A stretch of 64,000 bases of DNA from Bemisia tabaci (Eukaryota > Arthropoda > Insecta > Hemiptera > Aleyrodidae): NCBI RefSeq assembly GCF_918797505.1, contig NC_092797.1, forward strand, positions 34,299,372 to 34,363,371, read 5' to 3'. The notes beneath the pieces were generated by a model that made no database searches, had not been told where the DNA came from, and was given only the letters and a program-made list of their open reading frames with translations. The position numbers and the translations under genes were made by a program. Of this stretch, positions 46,158 to 57,690 are shown piece by piece. Each line of letters begins with the position of its first letter. Position 1 is the stretch's first letter.

Positions 46158-48360
46158 TCAGCAGTTGAAGCCGAGATTCTTGACCCCGGCTGCTGAAATT
46201 CGGTAAAATTTCCTATAGCTTGGAACACCGTGTCTATAGTTATCAGCAGTTTCTCCGAATTTCGACAGCTGGAATCATTGGTGAATCGAGCAAATTGGCA
46301 ACGTTGTCTTTTCTTCATTTAAACCTATGGAAATGTATCGATTCTTGGTGGGGCAAGGTGCTCCGACATCGATTATTTAGCATAGAAGGGCGGGAAAAGG
46401 GAGGAAGGGAAAGGGATTGTACCGCAACTCGGTAGTATTAATTATGCATCATTTAATTTTGGCGCAAAGAACACCTCCAAAAATCCGAGTAATACCCCTG
46501 GGACATAATTTAAAGTTTGAGGAAGAGAAACGAGGGATTCGAGGAGAGTTTCTAAGAAATTTGCCGGCGCAGTTTCCATTTTTTAGAACGATTCAATTCA
46601 GAAGCATCTCATGTAGGTATAGCAAAATATAGTTTGGGATGTTGTCCATGAGTTATTCGGAGCATTAGACACCGTTTAGTATCGAAAACTGAAAATCTAT
46701 GTTTCGATCTTAAATCGGTTTTTTTTCCAATGCACTGAACTATTTGAGTTTCCATCGGGGCATTGGGTACAATTCCATCACAAATATTTCCTAGAGGCCC
46801 CCATCCATTCCGGTAACTAGCCTGATAGACTGTTGTTCTAACTTCACCGACAATGATTATATTAATCATTTTTTGCAGCCTTGATTTCTATGGCGACCTT
46901 GCTCCTTGTGATCATGATCAATTGAGTAGGACAAATATTTACAGAGGGACAACTATTTTAATAAATCTATAAATATGAGCTATACCTACCTCCAAAAATT
47001 TCCGAAAAACATGCTCGTTATGATATACACATCTCCTCGGATGTTCAATATGCTCGTGGTCAAAACTGGCAATGGTCATTACCGATCTTAGCGACCATAA
47101 AACGTCCATCCCGAGTCTTTAACATATATCATTCCGTCATGAGCACCACACAGTTGTGAGAGCAACACAGGTGAACAGGCAAGTCGAGTAACGTGTATGA
47201 GCAGGAGGCCCTCACAGTGCCTTCACCAGCATGTTACGAGTTTTCTTGCCCCTTCGTTTACCTTCAACGCAACCGTTGTAACAGAACCATCGAGCTGAAT
47301 CTTTCATCAGAAAACGTGGACTAATGAGCCAAGTTCTGTCTGAACTTGCTTTGCATTTCTTTGCAACCATGACTAACCATGACTTTACTACGAGGTACTC
47401 CAAGAATAACTACAAAAAGTTGTAATTTTTAATGTTTTTTTTTAATGTTCTCAATAGCTCATGTTCATTGTTCCCACTAAAATACGACCTTACGACCTTC
47501 CTAAATTATGTCTGGAAAATCATTCATTTTTAACGTAATAGTGGACATTTTTCTTCCACAACTAACACGTATAAAGCGATGGAGGCACGGGTATGAGCCA
47601 GAAAGGCTTTTAGTCACATTGTTTCACTTGATGATGTTTTTATTTACTCAGGCATGTATCCAAATTTTCCTCTGAAATGTGTAGTAAATTTTCTTCGCCT
47701 TTAGACGAAAACGCCCTGAAATTTGCAATGCATAACGTGCTCCCGTCAATGAATAAAATGGTAAGTTTTGAGGGGAAACTCCGCAACGGTGCAATACTAG
47801 CAAGCCTCTCTAGCTCTTAACCCTTCATATTTTCGCGACTTTCAGTGTCTCCTAGGTCGTGGTTTGCGCTCCCGTGTACGTCGTGTCGCGAGGGGAAAAA
47901 ATGGAAAAGCAAAAACAATAGATCTTTTATCGACGAAGTTATGACAGCTTTGTCGTATTGTGCAAATACTGAATTCCTGCTTCCCATACCTACACACACA
48001 CGCAGACAAGCGCCTGTAAATTGAGGCATGCCGATAGCAGTTTCGATAGCCGGCGTGGAGCAATACGGCCCATGACGCATTCAATAGGACCGTGGTCGCC
48101 CAGAGTGACGTCAATGGTCGTAAAAAAGTTTCTAATGGTTTGCAGTCTTATCAGTTCGTGTTTCCTTGGTTTTATTTTTCCCGGAAAACGGGTAGTTCAG
48201 AGAATAACGCTCGAGGTCGGAAGGGGGGTGGAAACTCCTGCAGAGATCAGTTTATTGGTAACTAGAAATATCACGAGAATTTTCAGCACGGTTATTATTC
48301 AAGAACTTGAAGGTATGGAGGAATTTGAACTTCATGCCCCCCCCCCCCAGACTGCTGTTA
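46158..48360. other. Anonymous intergenic sequence
   Basis: It includes a diverged piece of the ATCGAT-containing MITE interior near 46285-46380. A 63-codon - strand frame at 47212-47403 (SPRFLMKDSARWFCYNG) has a somewhat protein-like composition but no identifiable family. No splice-supported gene was found. Confidence 0.4.
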
Positions 48361-48840
48361 AAATTTTTATAACTTCAACACCAAGACATCCGAAATCGGC
48401 TCATTCAGGTCCGAAATACTAACCCGGGACCCCTAATGGTGGGGGATAGAGCCGAGCTCCACTTCAAAAAGTCCAAATTCGCTATATTGACGTACTCGTA
48501 GAGACCCAAATTAAAATATGTTGACATAGGTAATCGACCTAGAAGAGTCCGAATTTGAGGGTCTCGTTGTCCCCAGAGACTTCTCTGATGGGGTCCAGGG
48601 GGTCTCCTTCAGTATGACGTCCCCCTGTATCCCATCAGAGAAGCCTCTGCGGGAAAAAGGACCTACAGATTCGGATTCCGTGAGGTCAATTACCCCTGAA
48701 AACGTCTTCTTTTGAGTCTCCACGTCAATTTAGCAAACTTGAAATTTTCAAAGGGGGCCTCTGTCCCCCATCTTTAGGGGTTAGTACTTCGGACACGAAT
48801 ATGGACCGATTTTGAATATCTTGGAGTCGAATAAAATTAA
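48361..48840. mobile_element. 480-bp palindrome (foldback-type element)
   Basis: The arms pair around about 48612: CCCAGAGACTTCTCTGATGG with CCATCAGAGAAGCCTCTGCG at the centre; CCGAAATACTAACCC with GGGGTTAGTACTTCGG further out. Outermost, AACACCAAGACATCCGAAAT pairs imperfectly with ATTTTGAATATCTTGGAGTC. Divergence increases outward. The - strand frame at 48511-48723 is repeat translation. Confidence 0.7.
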
Positions 48841-49687
48841 AAATTTCCGTACTTTTTGATTCTGATAAAATAATGTAATTTTTTTTTGTAAACCTACACT
48901 CTTGAAGTTACGGATCCCTCTCCCCCCCCCCTCCCAAGGAAGTCCGGAGCTGATGTCGCTTTTTTTGTCCTCACGGTCCTGGACCTAAAATAACAGAGAA
49001 AAAGGCCTGGTACGGTAGATCCAGGCCACCCTGTATTTTTAATGTTTTGTTCTGAAGAAATAGACTGGACCGCATTATTAGCAGATAGGATTGAACCAAG
49101 TCACGTCAGCTTTTGCGCTTAACTGCGAATTTAATTTCTTTCAGAGAACGTTTGTGCAGATTCCTTTAAAAAGTTTAAGGAAACTTCGCACTGTGAGGAA
49201 AAATCTCTATTTGAGTAAAAATTCCCAAAACCGTTTTCACGTGAAAAATTAAAGTTTCCAATTTTTGGCAATAGCTGATGTGGCTTGATTCCCTTCTATT
49301 TAACGCGGTCTATTTGTGCGATTTTAAATTCTTCAATTTACACTACGTATGACACCGCAATGATCAACTTTCCACGGGGACCTGTTGATTCCCGATCACA
49401 CGTCCCAGCTCCGCCGTCCCTTTTTCAAGCATTGTTTGGCTGTTGCTTGCTGCCAGTACAAACAACCATTCATCGATTCATCTCCTCAAATTACCACCGC
49501 TATTATTACAGGTGCAAGTGCTGCATGCAACTCAAGAACGGTAGGGCCCCGTTTTGCGACACCTCTCCGATGACTCACCCATCCAATATCCCGCGGAATG
49601 TCGCGATCAGTTGAGCTGAGAGAAAAAACTGCAATTATCACGCCTCTCAGTGGCTCAGCATGCACCAATCCGTCCCTCCTTTGATAT
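48841..49687. other. Intergenic sequence with a possible old MITE
   Basis: GGACCGCATTATTAGCAGAT and CACGTCAGCTTTTG (49069-49118) are roughly inverted to CTGATGTGGCTTGATTCCC and TTAACGCGGTC (49273-49311), suggesting a decayed element of about 245 bp. Related sequence surrounds the hAT MITE at 20984. GGCCTGGTACGGTAGATCCA near 49000 forms a short palindrome. Confidence 0.4.
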
Positions 49688-49776
49688 AAAGGCGTATCTG
49701 TATCTTCACATGAGCCCCCAAAAGCATGATGTTATATGAACAACAGGGCTCACGTGGAATTCCAGGTACGCCCTTT
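49688..49776. mobile_element. Small palindromic MITE
   Basis: AAAGGCGTATCTGTATCTTC and ACATGAGCCC on the left pair with GGGCTCACGTGGAATTCCAG and GTACGCCCTTT on the right, with several mismatches. Confidence 0.55.
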
Positions 49777-49912
49777 GACGTCAGAGAAGCGACAAATTGC
49801 ACCGAGTTTAAACTGGTAGCTCCTTCCGTGAAGTCAATGCATGAATTCACAGTACGGCACAGGAGATCATGGATACACTAAAAACAACTTCGGCCGTAGA
49901 AGCCGTACTTAC

Positions 49913-50055
49913 GGGCTATACAGACATACCGTCCGCGTTCCGGGCTCAGAGACCGAAAGTTCCGGGCGTAGCACCCGGAGCAATTGAATTTATGGCTCCA
50001 GCACCTTGAAGTTTCGGCCTCTGAGCCCGCAACGGACGGTATGTCTATTTGGCCC
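49913..50055. mobile_element. MITE with about 40-bp inverted arms
   Basis: GGGCTATACAGACATACCGT and GGGCTCAGAGACCGAAA on the left are inverted to TTTCGGCCTCTGAGCCC and ACGGACGGTATGTCTATTTG then GCCC on the right. Flanking CACTAAAAAC (49876) and TTTTTTTTCAGAGTG (50061) may be ends of a larger CACTGAAAA-type element. Confidence 0.75.
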
Positions 50056-50425
50056 AAAACTTTTTTTTCAGAGTGCTAAACGAGTAATCGTTCAAGACAT
50101 TAAATCGAAAGAATTTATATGATACAATCATGTGTGGAGAATGGCAGATGATGGATTGCCGGAAAATGTCCATGGATTGAGTTTCGCCTTGAAAAAGGCA
50201 CAATCAGAATTGGAATGAGCACCCAAGTAGGAGCCGAAATGCTCAAATCGTTGTTTCCTGGAGCCCGGACGAAGGAACGTAACACCATCTCAAGGTTGCA
50301 AATTGACTTGAACAAACAATTAAATTTTTCTCAAGAATGCACCTGCGCTATTTTTGTTCAAAATTTGTGTAACTCTTGCACGTGATCAGAAGAAAAATCA
50401 GTGAAATTTTTAGTTTGAAATCCCA

Positions 50426-50814
50426 CACTGAGAAAAAAATATCGGTGTATTTACCAAGAAAAGGGTAAAATTACCAAGAATTCAGGGCTCTATTTGATCC
50501 CATTTTTTTCTGGGTAAAATTACTGAGAAATCTCTGTAAAATTATTGACTTTCTCGGTAATTTCACGGGAACCCGGTAAAAACGCCAATATTTTTTATCG
50601 ACTGCGGTAGTATTACCGAGATAAAATGGCAAAGTTACCGGGAATTGATTACCAATAAAAATGGTATTCTTACCTGGAAAAAACAGTAAAAATACAGGTT
50701 TTTAGGTAAGCTTACCAGTCTGTCGTGGTAAAATTACCAATAATTGGTAAAAAAAGTGAGTTGGTAAAGGTACCAACGGACCTTCGTAAAAACGCCGATA
50801 ATTTTTTTTCAGTG
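50426..50814. mobile_element. CACTG-ended MITE filled with GGTAAAATTACC palindromes
   Basis: Ends CACTGAGAAAAAAATATCGG and CCGATAATTTTTTTTCAGTG are inverted. The interior is an irregular series of GGTAAAATTACC-like, TTACCAAGAA and ACCGGTAA-like motifs on both strands, so nearly every 20-40 bp contains a small palindrome. Confidence 0.75.
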
Positions 50815-51318
50815 CAAGATTTTCTAGGTATTAAAAACATTGAAATACAGTTACGTTCTTTCGTGAGGGAGACAGCGAAGTGGGACTCCTGAAAAGGCTA
50901 TATGGATTATGGTTACGTAGGAAACAGAAGCGGTTAAAGGGTTGCATCAGCCTAGGTTTTTTTCTCGGTTATTGCAGGTCAGGGGGAGTCGAGGAGTTCG
51001 AGGACTGTATGTCCGAATAGGGGATCGATCCCAAAGAATCCGAATTTTATCGCCCGCAGCCCCCCTCCCGGCGCCTTTTGAGAGGGGAAAAAGGGGGTCC
51101 TAATTTTAAAAGTAGAGGTTCCCGGCAGAGTTTTAAAATTTTCAAAAATTATCACGTAATCCTATTCGGATGAATTTAGTTCAATATTATATCTGTCTCC
51201 TAAGAGGAGGGTTCTTTTCGGTCCTTTTTCTGAGAACCCGAGAATTTCGTCGACTTGTGACTGGAATGAAAGCTGAATGGTACCTTGAGTGAAGTAACGT
51301 TACTTATTCCTACAAGAG
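50815..51318. other. Intergenic sequence
   Basis: TGTATGTCCGAATAGGGGAT near 51007 is roughly inverted to ATCCTATTCGGATGAAT near 51160, suggesting another decayed foldback. No gene. Confidence 0.35.
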
Positions 51319-51456
51319 GTCGTCTATGAATTACATCACCCATTTTCCTCAACTTTTTTACCCCTTCCTTGGCCTTTGGCACCTAGGTGTCATGCGCCTC
51401 CGGATACCCTCCCCCCCCCCCCCTCCCCGGTTAGGTGACGTTATTTATAGACGGCC
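51319..51456. mobile_element. MITE (GGCCGTC family), copy 2
   Basis: GGTCGTCTATGAATTACATC then ACCC on the left is inverted to GGTGACGTTATTTATAGACG then GCC on the right. A C13-type run lies inside. Related to 41762-41931. Confidence 0.65.
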
Positions 51457-52071
51457 CCCAAGAGTATTCCCACTTTTCTTACCAATAAATTTAAAATTTA
51501 AAAAACCGCCCTCTTGACTTTTCATCCTTTTACTGTTGAAAATATTTTCCAGAGACAATATAAGACAATATTGCGACGCAATAGTGCCCGCTTTTCTTGG
51601 ACGGCGGGGGTGGGTTCCCACGGCCGAACAAGAGAGCGTTAAATAAACTGAACTTAAACTCATGACTGCGAGGGCAAAACTCCCGGGCAAGACTGCCGAA
51701 TCAGAGAAAATAGACCGGTTTCAACGCACGAATGAACACAGATAAAAAAATTCACCCGGTAATGTGGCAACGTGGCATAGGTGGATAAGTGACAGCGGAA
51801 AAACGAGAGATTATTATAAATGCAACGGAGATTGGAGGAGGATGAGATAGAGGAGCCCCGACGATTGTTTGTTAAATCTGTTATCAGGTTCCTCTTTTCC
51901 TCTTTTTTTCCTTTTTTTTTTAGAGTTCATTTTACATAACCAACGCGATGATTTGGTCTGAAGGTCGGATGACCTTGGCATTGATAATGTAAATTACTGG
52001 CAAGGTCAACATACACTTGAGTCAGTTGAGTCTCCGTTGCACGTGCCACAGTGCGGAGCCGCGTCGCGTCG

Positions 52072-52144
52072 GTCGCGACGAAGCGTACTTGGCGTCCGAT
52101 GAAGCGTCCGCGTCGCGACGCTCTCATTCCGTGCGTCGCGACGC
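52072..52144. repeat. Cluster of GTCGCGAC palindromes
   Basis: GTCGCGAC occurs at 52072-52079, 52112-52119 and 52135-52142; the last two are within the 12-bp palindrome GCGTCGCGACGC. The surrounding 200 bp is CpG-rich in an AT-rich neighbourhood. It could be a protein-binding cluster; function unknown. Confidence 0.6.
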
Positions 52145-52299
52145 CTAGCGCCTCCCGGCACGTTCGCGTCCACTGCTCCCGCCCAAAAAATTGTGAGCGA
52201 CTAAGGGAAAAAAGACCTTAGTTCACCAAGGCTTTTTATCAAGGAGATTACAAGGAGCGGTCGTCGTACTCATAATCGTTCCTTAAGGTGATTCCTTAA

Positions 52300-53050
52300 G
52301 GTGAATTCCTTATAAGGATCTATTTCATCAGTTAAGGTACTGAATTTTACTCAAGTCCCATAAAAATTGTCTTTCTTATGACGTAACGTCGAAAACATCC
52401 CTTAACCACAGTATAAACCATATAGGGTCTCTGTGAAGGAAAGAGCTGTTTAAGGTGATTCGTCAAGCTCAATTGACGAGGCCGAACTGGCGTGCGATAT
52501 ATCGCAATGATTAGTTTAAAAATCTCGGCAGATTTTGAATTTTTAGCCAAGCAAAGGACAATAGCCCCTGCGCAAGAGCCTGAAGAATCATTCTAAGCCC
52601 AAAAATCGGCAAAATTCAGAGAAATTAAAGCAGAGTAGTGTTTGGGAAAAAACCTCGCATTCGATACAGAAATCGATAGCTGAATCGAATGCGAGGCTTT
52701 ATCCCAAACACTATTCTGCTTCATTTATCTGAAATTTGTAAATTTTTGGGTTTAGAATGATTCTTCATGCTCATGCGCAGGGGCTATTGTCCTTTTTTTT
52801 TGCTAAAATTTCAAAATCTGCCGAGATTTTTGACCTAATCGATGCGATATATCGCATGCCAGCTCGAGCACGTCAATTGAGCTTGGTGAATCACCTTAAA
52901 CAGCTCTTTCCTTCACAGAGACCATATATGGTTTATACTGTGGTTAAGGGATGTTTTCAACGTTACGTCATGAGAGGGACCATTTTTATGGGACTTGAGT
53001 AAAATTCAGTACCCCAACTGATGAAAAAGATCCTTACAAGGAATTTAGGT
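52300..53050. mobile_element. 751-bp foldback-type element with 18-bp loop
   Basis: Arms 52300-52665 and 52684-53050 are inverted copies with roughly one mismatch per ten bases. The centre pairs CCTCGCATTCGAT with ATCGAATGCGAGG. Outer blocks pair GGTACTGAATTTTACTCAAG with CTTGAGTAAAATTCAGTACC. Each arm contains an open frame reading outward (52347-52550 on -, 52757-53002 on +), both ending MGLE and sharing LFPSQRPYMVYTVVKGCF. I treat these as translations of the repeat, with some doubt. Confidence 0.8.
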
Positions 53051-53289
53051 GATTTTCTTCCAAGGAAAAGAAAGAAGAAAAAAGAGAATACAAAGGCAAA
53101 TATATTGAGGGCTTTGGAAATTTTAAGGTGGGCCAAGCCTCCAGGTTTAGGTCAGCGACCTCGAAGTTAGTCAAATTCACAGAATGTTTTCTTATTTATT
53201 TCGGATTTTTGACAAGGGCAATTCATTTCAATCTTTTGTAAGGATGCATTTCCATATTTAAAACTTCTGTATTTCATTCAAAATCTGCA

Positions 53290-53660
53290 ATAATTGTCCT
53301 TTTTATGATGCTACGAGAAAATCGTCCTTAAAAATCTACAATGTAAACCCTACGGGCATCCCTGAGGAGAGTAAGTGTGATTCACATATGTATGTGTGAT
53401 TCATTCCAGATGTGATTGATCTGGCGTGAAAAATAACATGTTGATTCAGTTCGGAATCTTGGTAAATTTTGATTTTTCAGCCAAAAAAACTCCTATATTC
53501 CCCGTCCGTACGTTTACAGGGAGAGGGAGACAAAATTTGCAAAATTTGGAGAGATGAAAACAGCATTTGAGAACGAGGAAAGGTGGCATTCGATACAGAA
53601 GTCTTTTGCTGTATTAGATTCGATACCTACTTGCCTCTCCGAACATCTCATTTTTTTGAT
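53290..53660. mobile_element. Diverged relative of the 52300-53050 element
   Basis: The order of blocks follows that element: AATTGTCCTTTTTATGATG, a GTAAACC-CCCTGAGGAGA region, GATTTTTCAGCC, then GGCATTCGATACAGAAG and a mirrored TTAGATTCGATACC. Identity is much lower and the right arm seems truncated. Confidence 0.55.
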
Positions 53661-55471
53661 AATTCTTTCTGCTCAAGCGCAGAGTGGGTGGTGAATTGGT
53701 TTTAATTATGGTTTACGTGCTCAGTCTCGGCCCAGTCCTAATTTTTGCTTACTTCCGTGATTAATGGGTATAGCTTTTTAACTGGATGATAAACCTCCTT
53801 TTTAATTTTGTTTACGAGAGAGGGTCGAGGGTGGGGGGTGGACAAAAGTGAGGGAGGGAAAAATACCACTTGCATTTTATAAAACTGCATACGGACATAA
53901 GAAGTTTTAATAAGAAGCTTTACTCTTGGGTAATATTACCCGTAAATTGAGGAATTATTTTTTTCTTCAGCGAATAACCTCGTATATGCTTTGCAAAATC
54001 TCACTTTTAACCTATCGTGGACGGACGTTGAGCAGATCAAATTCTTCTAGAAAACCCCATCTCTTTATTTCCTTTTCTTTAGTAGTTAAGTTTACTAAGG
54101 TCAAAAACATGTATTTTATCAAAACTCTGCTTTACATATATTTAATCCCAGATAGATTCTGTTCAAACAAAGCTATGTCTTAATTAACCTCTTCTCGAAT
54201 CATAAAAAGCAGTATCAATGCCATTGACAGCGGTTCAGCGCAAGGCGATCGTTCTTTCAATACAGCAAGCTCGCAAAAACTTAAAGCTTTACTCTCTGAG
54301 GAGAAAAAGTCATTCGACTCGATAAAAAATTATGATGACGCTTCAAAGCGTTGCTACTTGAGGACAATGACCTGAGTACTGAGTAGCATACGCATACATA
54401 CATTTGAGTAAAGACACATTTTCCAATGGTGTCCTGGTCCTCACTTCGAAACTCCGTCTTTGCTTTTCGGCACGGACGCAGAGGGGGCATTCCGTGAATC
54501 CTTCATCTCCTGTTTGTTACTAGTATAATCCCCTTGGTGGTTCAACTGTAGGTCTTCAATGATCCTCTCAATGCCATGGCAATTTTTAATCACGAATTCC
54601 ATTTTTACTACTCTCCTAGTAGCATGCAAATTTGTGCTCACTGGATGCATAAATTTGCAAGAATTTCATATGAAACTTTACGGATGAGTTATCCTTTGTT
54701 TATGGCACAGTAGCTGTTCGTTTAACAATCAAATAAACGCCTCGTGTAATGACTTATAAGAGGTGCCAGCAAAGGCTATGGCATTTTCCTCTATATTCTC
54801 GAAAAAGGAAATGATACCTAGCGGCCGCTCTTACGCCATGCTCGCCTCACACTCTGCGTTCGGAAGGAGAGGTTTCATAGAGAAATCGTATTAAAAATCG
54901 ACTCCGCGATATATTCATTCTCGGATTTATGGCAGTTCCAGATGACTTAGTGACAGTAAACTACTATTAACTATACAATCACTCACTGTTCAAGTTCATT
55001 GCTAACTAACTTAGTAAAAGTAGAACAAAGACATACGCAGGCAGCTAACTAACAAAGCATTTTAACTATAAGTAAATGTATGTGATCAAAAATAGCTAAC
55101 TAACCAGATTATTACTTGAACAACTTTGGCGATAAATTGGTTCAAAGAGTATTTCATTGCAAAAGAAAAGTGCTTTGGACTTTTTTTAAATTAAAATCAT
55201 AGCTAATATAAGAGAAATTTTTCTGGAACATGAGCTGTAATAACAAGTCTCGCCTAACAATTTTAAGTCGAACATTGGATTCCAATTTTGACCGCGGCTT
55301 TAACTGTCTGTGAGTAAAACTGCGATCAATGATCAGCGATGTGATACTAGAAATAAGACAATTATTGAAGGTATGGAAGAATGTGCTTGCAATCAAAAAG
55401 CTGCAATATTATTTGGTAAATTACCTGGTCCGTTCAAGGCTGTGGCCAGCGAATTAAAAAAGTTCAAAATG

Positions 55472-55473
<2 letters not shown>
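53661..55473. other. Anonymous intergenic sequence
   Basis: No gene supported. The - strand frame 54441-54650 (69 codons, hydrophilic) has no motif. A CTAACTAAC-rich, low-complexity patch lies at about 55000-55105. Confidence 0.45.

Positions 55474-55502
<29 letters not shown>
55474..55502 (+). repeat. T29 homopolymer tract
   Basis: Uninterrupted T run after AAAATGAA. Confidence 0.95.
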
Positions 55503-55505
<3 letters not shown>

Positions 55506-55983
55506 TTTAACACCCTTTTAATACTCTTATGGTAAACGTGAAAAAAACAAAATAACTATAGATGATGACTTTTTTAGTATTTTTAATTGCACTTTAGTTG
55601 GTATAAAAAATTTTATGTAATGTTTTGATTATGAAAAATTACTGTGCATTTTGTGCTCTTATTTCTCAATAAAAAAATGTATGAGAAAATTTTCTTCGGG
55701 TAATTAATTATCTGATTACGAATATCTATCGTTATTCTTTCATAATAACTTTTAAGTTAAATCAATTATTAGGGTTTTTTTTAAACAAAACAAAACAAAG
55801 ATAGGAGTGGGGAGCTGTCAGGGCCTATAGCTCTTACAGGCTAAAAATTTCCTTACCTGGCAATATTTTTCAAACCAACGCATAATTGCAGCAAGGTTAG
55901 CTTATACTTGTCAAAAAATACGTGCAAAAAATACGATTTGATTGTTCTGTAATTGACAAGGGTGGATCCAATATTGATAGTAA

Positions 55984-56560
55984 TTACTGTTTCGAGGCGT
56001 TCGTGAGCCGGCAGGTGGTTAAAAGGTCCGAGGGTGGCGGAAAAGCTAGGAAATGGACGGGCGCCCGTGATGGGAGGGGGGGGGGATAAAAGACAAGGCG
56101 CGGCGGATAAATGCAGTAGGTTAATTGAAAAGGTGAATTCTGCAGCGTGGGTACGCCAAAGCGGGGAATCCGTGACAGGTGGCAGGGCGGCGTCGGGACG
56201 GGGGCGAGGGGTTGAACAAGAATGTGGGTCACGGTTACTGGGTCACTGTCGTCTCCATGGCAACCACCAACCCCCTCATCCATCCGACCCGGTGCTGCCG
56301 TTTCGCCGCCAGGAGCCGCTGAGATGTGGCAGCCCGAGTTTATCTGCCTACTCGTTCTTCTGCGCGGCGCGGCACGGGTTCGCTGATTTCACCGCCACCA
56401 CTCTCCGCGCAAGGTCTCCTCAAGGTCACTTTCAACCCCCGGCGTGGTGGTTCTCGCACGCCCGCCGCCCTTTGCCCGCGCCGCGTGTCGAGAGGGCGGC
56501 CGAAGAGAATGGACCGATAGACAGGCTGCGAAATTAAACGCCACAACATACGCAGTGACG
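55984..56560. other. GC-rich, CpG-rich island
   Basis: Clearly GC-richer than its surroundings, with many CpGs, and open on both strands simply because stop codons are rare (167 codons on +, 99 on - overlapping). Frames are low complexity and unrecognised. It could be a promoter or first exon; the X-box-like motif at 56251 lies inside. Confidence 0.45.
56251..56264 (-). promoter_or_regulatory. X-box-like site (RFX-type)
   Basis: Read on the - strand, GTTGCCATGGAGAC fits the 14-bp imperfect palindrome bound by RFX factors (GTNRCC, spacer, RGYAAC-type) with a one-base deviation in the second half. It lies in the GC-rich island, which raises the chance of a real promoter element, but no gene start is identified beside it. 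Confidence 0.35.
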
Positions 56561-57628
56561 GATCAAGGGTGGGGACATGCCCTATTCGAGCCAAAAAAGG
56601 GGGAAAAGAAGGGAAAATGAGGGACAAAGAAGGCAAAAAAGGGGAGGGGGAAGGTATTATTCGTCAACTTTCAAATAATGAACAAATTGTATGCTAAAAC
56701 TGCTCAAAATTCAATCTAGAAGGGGCTATTTGTAACATTTTCTGGGGGAGGCCCCTCATTACCCCACCACTTGACATTAACAAATGCTCCCCCTCCCCTC
56801 CGACTCACTGTGGAGCTGTAACTGATTATACGAGGAGAGAAAATGGCAAACCTACCGAGCGATAGGGATGTAGAAAATTCTCGGCTACGCGACCCGGCAA
56901 TGGATGGATCATGATCGGTCGTATCCGAAAAAAGTAAAGAAATTTGTTTTGAAAAATGCGATATTCTGCGTGTTTCATCGTTAAACTTGCGAATATCCGC
57001 ATGGGGTAAAAATTGCGTGTTTTATACTGAACCGCAATAAAAATTGCGTATTGATCGGAAAATCGCGATCGGTTGAACAGAGAGACCGAAACGAAGTCAT
57101 ACTTTTGAAATTTTTGAGAAAAAAATGGGTCTAAAAATGGGAGGCACGAGAAATTTTTGTAGCCCTGGTGAGCGCCATTAGGTTTTGCGAAGATTACGCA
57201 TTGCCTCCGTCGCTGCAAAATAATCCAAATCCACGGGGAAGTGCAGAAACGCGTAGCTTGGTTGTGACTTTTCAAACTCCCTGTCATATTTTATATTCTA
57301 GATGGGAAACTAGCTGCTATTTACTATTTCTTGAAAACCTTGACGACTCTTCCTCCCTTTATGAGGGATAGTCTGCGATAATTCCGAGCGATGATGTTAT
57401 TCGGGCTCCATTTAAATAATAAAATAGGAGCGGAGATTTTGAAACACCTCAATCAAAATACCCGTTTTTACTACTGCGTTGCCTAATATTTTACCAGAAA
57501 GGTATCTCTTTGTGATTTCGAGGTTTGTGATGAAGGTAAATAAGATTATACATACCTGTATGAAATATAAGCATCCCACGAGCATACTACTTGGAACCAG
57601 GCATTGCGCTGCCGCTCGGGAAGCTGTA
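56561..57628. other. Anonymous intergenic sequence
   Basis: No supported gene. On the - strand a frame running leftward from 57723 meets CATACAG then GTATGT near 57555, a good donor string. The upstream part of that frame is the dispersed repeat at 57629-57690, so an exon call is not justified. Confidence 0.4.
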
Positions 57629-57690
57629 GCGCCTTCAAGTTTTGGTGCATGCAACATGGACATCCAATGAGCACGAATAGTTGCATCGCA
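57629..57690 (+). repeat. Partial copy of the 12732-13213 repeat
   Basis: GCGCCTTCAAGTTTT, GCAACATGGACATCCA and GAGCACGAATAGTTGCAT follow the same order as in the tandem pair at 12.7-13.2 kb. Confidence 0.6.

Noticed and set aside
56034..56537. 167-codon + strand frame in the GC-rich island
   Set aside because: Overlaps an equally open frame on the other strand, has no motif and no splice context beyond what GC content explains.
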